A DNA stretch of 33,320 nt from a bacterium (GTDB lineage: Bacteria; Patescibacteriota; Minisyncoccia; Phycocordibacterales; UBA918): the NCBI GenBank assembly GCA_002710785.1, contig PAMC01000006.1, positions 1-33,320 of the forward strand, read 5' to 3'. Under the pieces are notes generated by a model. It was not told the DNA's origin. It did not search any database and saw only the letters and a program-made list of their open reading frames with translations. The position numbers and the translations under genes were made by a program. This document shows, piece by piece, positions 6,637-11,641 of the stretch (positions are counted from its first letter, which is position 1; every line of letters begins with the position of its first letter).

Positions 6637-7335
6637 ATGCAATCTAAGTGGTCCTATTTAAAACCAGGGGCGATTAGGTTACGCAAGTTAGGTAAGTCGC
6701 TTCCTTATGTACATAAAAAACTTGGGATACCGAAGTCAACTCTTAGCTATTGGTTTAAAGACATAGAATTAACCAAAAAACAAAAAGAAAGATTGCATCA
6801 AAATTGGAAAAACGCTCTAGTCACCGCCCGCAAAGAGGCCGCTAAGTGGCACCGTGCCCAAAAGGCGCAGAGACTAGAGACAGCACGAACCGAGGCCTTA
6901 CGCACACTCGAGAGACTTAACATCAGCGACAACGACACCTTGGAAATTGCCTTGGCACTCCTCTATCTTGGGGAAGGGTCTAAAAAGAAGGTCGAAACAG
7001 CTCTTGGTAGTTCTGATCCCAAGACATTGCTGTTTTATGTAACAGCGCTCGAGCGCCTCTACGGTGTGCAAAGAGACACCTTGCGCTGTCAGCTTTATCT
7101 GCGAGCTGACCAAGACGCCGACAAGCTAAAACGATACTGGTCCAGAACACTACACATGCCGCTTTCGTGTTTTCGCTACGTACACCACGACACACGCACC
7201 GTCGGACGAAAGACGTATGCAGATTATAACGGCGTGTGTAGTATTGCCGGTGCCCCGGTGGCCATACAGCGAAAATTAGTGTATCTTGCTCACGGTTTTC
7301 TTGATACAATCATCGAAAATCAAATGTCCGGTTAG
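6637..7335 (+). CDS. HTH plus LAGLIDADG-like protein
   Basis: 232 residues in two parts. Residues about 10-45 fit a resolvase-type helix-turn-helix (AIRLRKLGKSLPYVHKKLGI then KSTLSYWF). After a basic helical linker, the C-terminal part has ALLYLGEGSKKK, LGSSDPKTLLFY and YNGVCSIAG. This resembles single-motif LAGLIDADG-type proteins that usually carry a G-(E/D)-G-S motif. Such proteins are DNA-binding and sometimes homing endonucleases; here the role is not known. A -10-like TAACAT lies 6 bases before the ATG. The first 200 bases are clearly more AT-rich than neighbouring genes, which suggests acquisition. The last 10 bases overlap tRNA-Val on the same strand. Confidence 0.75.
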   Translation: MQSKWSYLKPGAIRLRKLGKSLPYVHKKLGIPKSTLSYWFKDIELTKKQKERLHQNWKNALVTARKEAAKWHRAQKAQRLETARTEALRTLERLNISDNDTLEIALALLYLGEGSKKKVETALGSSDPKTLLFYVTALERLYGVQRDTLRCQLYLRADQDADKLKRYWSRTLHMPLSCFRYVHHDTRTVGRKTYADYNGVCSIAGAPVAIQRKLVYLAHGFLDTIIENQMSG

Positions 7336-7398
7336 CTCAGATGGTAGAGCGTTTGCTCGACACGCAAAAGGTCACAGGTTCGAGCCCTGTACCGGACA
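7326..7398 (+). tRNA. tRNA-Val (GAC), with C33
   Basis: Acceptor GTCCGGT/ACCGGAC with discriminator A, D-stem GCTC/GAGC, T-arm ACAGG-TTCGAGC-CCTGT. The anticodon stem TTTGC/GCAAA encloses TCGACAC, giving anticodon GAC. Position 33 is C instead of the nearly universal U. CCA is not encoded. The 5' end overlaps the last codons of the preceding gene. Confidence 0.9.
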
Positions 7399-7410
7399 CC
7401 GTAGTAAACT

Positions 7411-7447
7411 AAAACTCACCGAGTATTACTTGGTGAGTTTTTGGTTT
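7411..7447 (+). terminator. terminator after tRNA-Val
   Basis: 10-bp stem 411-420/432-441 (AAAACTCACC and its complement), 11-base loop, followed by TTGGTTT. It ends the transcript of the LAGLIDADG-like gene and tRNA-Val. Confidence 0.75.
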
Positions 7448-7584
7448 AGTAAGCAAACTGCTTTGCTTATGGGCTGCGGTGACAGCCGGAGACATGTTTT
7501 TGCGCCTAGCCTAGCGCAAAAACAGTCGAGGCCGGGGAGAAAGTTCTTATGTGCGTAAGCGAATTAGAAACTTGACCCACACAA
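7448..7584. other. intergenic gap with two hairpins
   Basis: No gene seen. It holds an imperfect repeat AAGCAAA/TTTGCTT (7451-7468) and a perfect 10-bp stem GTTTTTGCGC/GCGCAAAAAC (7496-7505/7514-7523). The latter is probably the 3' end structure of the minus-strand MYG1-family gene. Confidence 0.4.
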
Positions 7585-8457
7585 CTATTCCGCCGTTTTG
7601 GCTGCTTTAATGGCAGACTCTTTAGTTCGAGCGATAAACAAATAGCGATCTTTGTGGCAGAAAATTGCGTCCGCAATTCCTGAAACGGCTGCTAGCTCCT
7701 CATCACGCAACCCTGCCCAGGCTTCAGGAAAGCGTACTCGGGTGAGGTACTCAGTCTCACTAACCTGCACACCAACTGCAGACCAACCAGGATTATCATC
7801 GAAACGGGGTACCACTACCATGTTCACTTCTTCGTGTTGAACAAACTCACTACGTGGCACATACTCATCGCTCACTAAAATACTTTGTCCTGCCGAACGC
7901 TCGTATAACTCGGCGGCTTTCTGTTTTAAAACCTCTTTGATTTGTCTACGCTGTATAACTCGTTCTAGGTAGGCTCGGGCAACATCCACTGCCTGTAAAA
8001 ACTGTGTGTCCATGTCTTCGCCCTTCGTTGGTTCTGCACGCCATGTCTGCAGAATGTCATCCCACTCAAGTGGTGGTAAATCAAACTGACCAGGTTGCCA
8101 AATGTTGAGTGCGTTATCACTGGCATCGATTGGCACACAGAGTTTCTCTTCGATCTTGTCTGCTACCGCCTGCGAGCCACAAATTTTTTCACCGAAGTGC
8201 TTCCACACCAACCCAAAAGCGGCGTACGGAATACCATTTTCACGCACTGGTGCACCGGGTTGATGGTGGTCGAAGCGGTTTTGGGCGGCGTCGTAGACGC
8301 CACCCACGTCTACCACATAATCACCAGTGGCAATGACTGCCTCATCGCGCGACCGAATAACTTCAAGGTTTTCTTTCCCTAACAACAGCTGCAGCGTCGC
8401 TACGGCAAATACGTCATCGGCATGAAAGCTGCCACTGTGAGTCACGATTGTTGTCAT
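7585..8457 (-). CDS. MYG1/UPF0160 family metal-dependent hydrolase
   Basis: 290 residues across the whole MYG1 family fold, a DHH-related phosphoesterase group; the eukaryotic member has 3'-5' RNA exonuclease activity. Diagnostic motifs: HSGSFHADDVFA (7-18), DYVVDVGG (near 50) and RFDHHQ, which together supply the His/Asp metal ligands. C-terminal features include FCHKDRYLFIA. The ATG at 8457 is chosen because a -10 box TAGTAT lies just 6 bases upstream, implying a leaderless mRNA. It diverges from the tRNA-like element and tsaD. Its bacterial substrate is unknown. Confidence 0.9.
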   Translation of the reverse strand: MTTIVTHSGSFHADDVFAVATLQLLLGKENLEVIRSRDEAVIATGDYVVDVGGVYDAAQNRFDHHQPGAPVRENGIPYAAFGLVWKHFGEKICGSQAVADKIEEKLCVPIDASDNALNIWQPGQFDLPPLEWDDILQTWRAEPTKGEDMDTQFLQAVDVARAYLERVIQRRQIKEVLKQKAAELYERSAGQSILVSDEYVPRSEFVQHEEVNMVVVPRFDDNPGWSAVGVQVSETEYLTRVRFPEAWAGLRDEELAAVSGIADAIFCHKDRYLFIARTKESAIKAAKTAE

Positions 8458-8463
8458 GTCGAC

Positions 8464-8507
8464 ATACTACCGTACCTGCTTTATTTTCAAAACTAGTACG
8501 GTATAGT
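8464..8507. promoter_or_regulatory. divergent promoters for MYG1 and the tRNA-like/tsaD unit
   Basis: Minus strand: -10 TAGTAT (8469-8464) preceded by CGG, 6 bases from the MYG1 ATG. Plus strand: -10 TATAGT (8502-8507) preceded by CGG, 8 bases before the tRNA-like 5' end at 8516. The two face away from each other in about 45 bases. Confidence 0.55.
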
Positions 8508-8515
8508 GATGATCT

Positions 8516-8648
8516 GAGAAGTGGCGGAATAGGTAGACGCGCGAATAAGGGTTTGTAGTAGTGGTACGCGCAGAGTAACCCCGAAAAACCCGGTAACCAG
8601 TCCAGCTCATAAGCGTACTGTTGTGAGGTGCAAATCCTCACCTTCTCG
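8516..8648 (+). tRNA. tRNA-Leu-like element with about 45 extra bases (possible intron or tRNA mimic)
   Basis: The 5' end GAGAAG pairs with 3' CTTCTC, the D-arm TGGCGGAATAGGTAGACGCG is that of a class II leucine tRNA, and a T-arm TGAGG-TGCAAAT-CCTCA follows at 8633-8640. Between D-arm and T-arm lie about 80 bases where about 32 are expected, and no normal anticodon arm can be drawn. Internal stems possible: GCGCG/CGCGC, GGGTT/AACCC, CAGT/ACTG. The discriminator would be G. It may be an intron-bearing tRNA, a degenerate tRNA, or a tRNA mimic in the tsaD leader. The identity is not resolved. Confidence 0.5.
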
Positions 8649-8658
8649 TAATTTGTGT

Positions 8659-9837
8659 ATGCGAATTCTCTCCATTGAAACATCGTGTGACGAGACCGCT
8701 GTGAGCGTCGTGAGCGTTGGTGGCAAGTTTCCGCACGCTACGTATGCAGTAGCTGGCAACGGCCTGTACTCACAGAGTGACATTCACGCCGAGTTTGGTG
8801 GCGTCTATCCCACGGTCGCCAAGCGCGAGCACGCCAAGGCGCTGGTGCCGATGATGTACAAGGCGCTCGAGGAAGCCGAGCTGGTTAGCGAAGAGCCGAG
8901 CGAACTCAGCAAAGCACAAATGGGCGAGCTGGCGGAAATTATCATCCGTGAGCCAGAGCTCTACACGCAGCTCACACAGTGGGTCGAGCGCTTCGCTAGG
9001 CCCGACATCGACGTCATTGCCGTCACCACCGGCCCAGGCCTGGCACCAGCACTCTGGGTAGGGGTAAATTTTGCCAAAGCGTTAGCAAAAGTATGGGACA
9101 TCCCGGTCGTGCCGGTTAACCACATGGAAGGTCACGTGCTGGCGAGTATTTTTGACGTCGACCAAGACGATATGCTCTCTGACATTACCTTCCCCGCCCT
9201 CTCGCTTTTAATATCTGGTGGACACACTGAGCTGGTGCTGATGCAGAAGTGGGGTCAGTACGAAAAAATTGGCCAAACCCGCGACGACGCCGTCGGTGAA
9301 GCGTTTGATAAAGTAGCGCGCCTCATGGGCTTACCCTACCCCGGTGGCCCGCAAATAAGCAAACTGGCGCAAAAAGCGCGGGTAAAAGAACTGCCACCGT
9401 ACAAAGACGACTTGCCCCGTCCGATGCTCAATAGTGGCGACCTCGACTTCTCTTTCTCGGGCCTTAAAACGTCTGTCCGGTATGCACTTGAGGGCAAGGA
9501 GCTCTCTGAGACCGAACAAATGGCCCTCGCCCGCGACTTCGAAGACTGTGTAGCTGAAACCCTGATTGGTAAAACCAAGCAAGCCCTTGAGCAGACCGGT
9601 GCGCAAACCCTAATTGTTGGCGGTGGCGTCTCAGCCAACCAGTACCTGCGGACTCAGTTTGAACTAGAGCTCACAACCGAGTACCCCGAGCTTACCGTCT
9701 ACTTCCCAATGCCAGGGCTCTCGACTGACAACTCGGTGATGATTGCGCTCGCTGGCCACGCCAAACTCGACGGTAAGCTCGCGCCGCAAGCCGCCGTGGA
9801 GCTCCTTAAAGCCGACGGAAATAAGTCGTTGTCGTAA
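8659..9837 (+). CDS. tsaD: tRNA N6-adenosine threonylcarbamoyltransferase TsaD
   Basis: TsaD transfers the threonylcarbamoyl group to A37 of ANN-decoding tRNAs, working with TsaB and TsaE. The ATG giving MRILSIETSCDETAVSV is the canonical start; 12 upstream codons in the open frame belong to the tRNA-like element. Motifs: metal-binding HMEGH (155-159), LISGGHTEL, TRDDAVGEAFDK, FSGLKTS and a GGGVSANQYLR phosphate loop, PGLSTDNSVMIA near the end. The 393-residue length exceeds the usual 335-345. The excess is an insertion of about 40 residues around 75-115 (SEEPSELSKAQMGELAEI onward), between the first strand block and the TTGPGL motif. It starts 10 bases after the tRNA-like element and is probably cotranscribed with it. 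Confidence 0.96.
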   Translation: MRILSIETSCDETAVSVVSVGGKFPHATYAVAGNGLYSQSDIHAEFGGVYPTVAKREHAKALVPMMYKALEEAELVSEEPSELSKAQMGELAEIIIREPELYTQLTQWVERFARPDIDVIAVTTGPGLAPALWVGVNFAKALAKVWDIPVVPVNHMEGHVLASIFDVDQDDMLSDITFPALSLLISGGHTELVLMQKWGQYEKIGQTRDDAVGEAFDKVARLMGLPYPGGPQISKLAQKARVKELPPYKDDLPRPMLNSGDLDFSFSGLKTSVRYALEGKELSETEQMALARDFEDCVAETLIGKTKQALEQTGAQTLIVGGGVSANQYLRTQFELELTTEYPELTVYFPMPGLSTDNSVMIALAGHAKLDGKLAPQAAVELLKADGNKSLS

Positions 9838-9881
9838 AAAACTTGCTTTTTAGGTTTGAAAGCGATATAAAGGCGTCAGGG

Positions 9882-9905
9882 AAAGGGCCTTCTTCGGGCC
9901 TTTTT
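9882..9905 (+). terminator. tsaD terminator
   Basis: AAAGG-CC/GGCC-TTT type stem with one mismatch around loop TTCTTC, followed by five T. Located 45 bases after the tsaD stop. Confidence 0.65.
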
Positions 9906-9922
9906 GTTATGTCTTACCGCCT

Positions 9923-9978
9923 ATAGACCAGCGTACTACAGTCTCATACGAGGCTCTTTCCCTAGTACGCTGGTCTAT
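9923..9978. repeat. 16-bp perfect inverted repeat with 24-base spacer
   Basis: ATAGACCAGCGTACTA at 9923-9938 is exactly complementary to 9963-9978. No T-run follows on either strand, so it is not an obvious terminator. It could be a protein-binding dyad, an RNA hairpin or the remnant of a mobile element. Confidence 0.65.
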
Positions 9979-10112
9979 CGGCAGTAAATGTGGTCGAATG
10001 GTGTGTTTCGCTGTTCGCCCAGTATTATACACGTATTGACAAAAAGCTTGTCCCCTTGTGTAACAGCTCAAAATATTGACTTTTTCTTGACAATTTTTAT
10101 AGGAGGAATACC

Positions 10113-10178
10113 ATGGGTATACAATTACTTGGATGGGGAAGCTGGGTAATCGGGCGTGTGTATGTTTTGGTTCCCTAG
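10113..10178 (+). CDS. 21-residue peptide with strong Shine-Dalgarno, possible leader peptide
   Basis: The ORF encodes MGIQLLGWGSWVIGRVYVLV plus a final P. It has two tryptophans and is hydrophobic. AGGAGG is placed 6 bases before the ATG, the best Shine-Dalgarno in the window. A 12-bp inverted repeat with one mismatch (10115-10126/10182-10193) closes over the ORF. An intrinsic terminator follows 46 bases after the stop. This layout suits a leader peptide in an attenuator controlling the surface-protein genes downstream, or a stand-alone small membrane peptide. Coding status is not proven. Confidence 0.45.
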   Translation: MGIQLLGWGSWVIGRVYVLVP

Positions 10179-10224
10179 AAAAATTGCATACCCTACCACT
10201 TTTCATACTAATTTTTGTCTTGCG

Positions 10225-10247
10225 CTGTACCTCGGTACAGGTTTTTT
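10225..10247 (+). terminator. intrinsic terminator or attenuator
   Basis: CTGTAC-CTCG-GTACAG stem-loop followed by G and six T. It lies between the 21-codon ORF and the surface-protein gene on the same strand; no clear promoter is seen between it and the gene at 10451, so it may act as an attenuator. Confidence 0.75.
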
Positions 10248-10336
10248 ATTTCCCTCGAGCAACTAGTGTCACCAACACATGGTGTTCACGTATGAGCTGA
10301 GAAATCCTACCTGGTTGCACTGACCGCAAAACCGCC

Positions 10337-10436
10337 CGACTTCCCCACTCGTACGTGGACGTGATGCACATCCGTCCACACTAACGTTGTGTTCGTAGAG
10401 GTGGGAACTCGAACAAAACGTTACCTTTACTACGTT
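10337..10436 (+). promoter_or_regulatory. structured leader of the surface-protein locus with alternative pairings
   Basis: A long stem pairs 337-345 with 403-411 (minor mismatches), enclosing a perfect 7-bp hairpin GTGGACG/CGTCCAC (10355-10361/10373-10379). Bases 410-411 can instead join a 6-bp hairpin TGTTCG (10390-10395) with CGAACA (10410-10415). A last hairpin AACGT/ACGTT lies just before the ATG. Mutually exclusive helices suggest a switch; it matches no riboswitch class I know. Confidence 0.4.
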
Positions 10437-10450
10437 AAGCTCTACAACTT

Positions 10451-11209
10451 ATGTCACGAACATATGCTCGTGTGGGTACTACAGTAGTGGCGGCAATCGC
10501 CGTTATCGCAGCACTCGCACTGTACGCGACACCAGCCGAAGCTCATCACCGTGGTGGTGGCGACGACACTCGGGTTCACGTATCTAACGGCGCCCAAGTC
10601 GACAACGACGTACGCGTCCGCGCTAACACTGGCGGCAACGACGCTACTGGCGGTCGCAGTGGCGCAGGTGGCGCTGGCGGTGACGCCCGTGGTCATCGCG
10701 GTGCTGGCGGCGACGGAGGTAACTCTGGTCGCGGAGGTAACGGTGGTTCTATCAACACTGGCGAAGCCATTGCAGTTGGAACAATCCGTAACGACGTCAA
10801 CCATAACAACCTTCGCGTTGAAGGTGGTGACGATGATGACTTCTTCCCGTTCCCTCGTTTCTTCCGTGGAAGCGATGATGACACTACGGTTACTGTACGT
10901 AACCGGGCCAGCGTAATGAACGACCTAGCAGTACGTGCCAACACCGGCGGCAACGTAGCCAACGGTGGCTCTACCGGCAGCGGTGGTGAAGGCGGTGACG
11001 CCGCTCGCTCATGGCAGCGTTGGTGGTGGTGGTGGAATAACGGAGGCGAAGGTGGTAACGGTGGCACCAGCGGAGGCGCTGGTACTGGCGGAACCATCCG
11101 CACTGGCGCAGCTGGTGCTGACGGCCTCGTTGTAAACACCGTCAACCGAAACGTTGTACGCGTTGAAGGTGGTGACGATGATGACAATGGAGTTCCAATG
11201 AACATCTAG
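10451..11209 (+). CDS. secreted glycine-rich repeat protein
   Basis: 252 residues. An N-terminal signal peptide (about 1-31, cleavage after ATPAEA) exports it. Two long repeats follow, each with the same order: V.N.A.V.ND..VRANTGGN, a Gly-rich low-complexity stretch, a GG(S/T)I.TG motif, an NDV/NTV…N..RVEGGDDDD end. The GGDDDD ends are encoded by an identical 27-base stretch at 10814-10840 and 11159-11185. The second repeat has a run WWWWW after SWQR. Acidic Asp runs could bind Ca2+, an inference. The NTGGN…TG motif recurs in the 941-residue protein two genes downstream, so the two probably share a fold, perhaps a beta-solenoid. No known enzyme domain. No Shine-Dalgarno; a structured leader precedes it. 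Confidence 0.85.
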   Translation: MSRTYARVGTTVVAAIAVIAALALYATPAEAHHRGGGDDTRVHVSNGAQVDNDVRVRANTGGNDATGGRSGAGGAGGDARGHRGAGGDGGNSGRGGNGGSINTGEAIAVGTIRNDVNHNNLRVEGGDDDDFFPFPRFFRGSDDDTTVTVRNRASVMNDLAVRANTGGNVANGGSTGSGGEGGDAARSWQRWWWWWNNGGEGGNGGTSGGAGTGGTIRTGAAGADGLVVNTVNRNVVRVEGGDDDDNGVPMNI

Positions 11210-11228
11210 TCACGTCCTAACACACACC

Positions 11229-11259
11229 GAGAGGTTTGGGACTTCGGTCCCACCCTCTC
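11229..11259 (+). other. UUCG-capped hairpin between surface-protein genes
   Basis: GAGAGG/CCTCTC and TGGGAC/GTCCCA helices capped by a C(TTCG)G tetraloop, a very stable fold. No T-run follows, so it is more likely an mRNA-stabilising or processing element than a terminator. Confidence 0.6.
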
Positions 11260-11299
11260 ATAAGGCTTTGGTGTAAACGAAGTCTTAGTGAGGGTAGGT

Positions 11300-11641
11300 A
11301 TGAAAAAGCTTTTAAAAACATTCGTTGGAGTGATGGGCGTCTGCGTGCTCACGGCACCATTGCTCACACTTGCGTATACGTCGGTTAGTAACTCGGTGTC
11401 GGTTTCCGCCAGCGGCGGCGAGTCTTCGGCGAGCGTGACCACAATCATCAATGGCGACGTGGTCGAGTCGTTTGAAAAGACCACGACCGACGGCGAACCA
11501 ATCGAGTACCAACACACCGTCACCGCCACCTCCAACCAGTCAGTAACGACTATCGAAACGAATACAGTAACTCACGATCGGGCGGCCCTCATGCAACAAT
11601 TACGAGCTCTACTTCTTGCGTATGTTTTACGTTTTCAATAA
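11300..11641 (+). CDS. small secreted protein of the surface locus (113 aa)
   Basis: The start is set at ATG 11300 (MKKLLKTFVGVMGVCVL), preceded by GAGGGTAGGT; the GTG four codons upstream is less likely. A classic signal peptide ends near TLA-YT. The mature part is Ser/Thr/Val-rich (SVSNSVSVSASGGESSASVT), ending with a Leu-rich helix (MQQLRALLLAYVLRF). No family recognised. It sits between the two repeat-containing surface proteins and its 3' end overlaps the next gene's start by 20 bases, so it belongs to their operon and may be an accessory surface subunit. Confidence 0.75.
   Translation: MKKLLKTFVGVMGVCVLTAPLLTLAYTSVSNSVSVSASGGESSASVTTIINGDVVESFEKTTTDGEPIEYQHTVTATSNQSVTTIETNTVTHDRAALMQQLRALLLAYVLRFQ

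Larger units (their letters stand above)
9838..10450. other. gene-poor structured intergenic region
   Basis: About 610 bases without a long gene. In order it holds the tsaD terminator, a 16-bp inverted repeat, three TTGAC motifs, a 21-codon ORF with a strong Shine-Dalgarno, an intrinsic terminator, and a folded leader running to the first surface-protein gene. Each is listed separately. Confidence 0.6.

Noticed and set aside
10256..10330. TPP riboswitch, suggested by CTGAGA in the leader
   Set aside because: The other conserved TPP elements are missing, and the downstream genes have no link to thiamine.
10454..11205. Long antisense ORFs under the glycine-rich gene
   Set aside because: Repetitive GGN codons create open frames on the other strands (Pro-, Thr- and Ser-rich); the plus-strand frame has a signal peptide and matching repeats.
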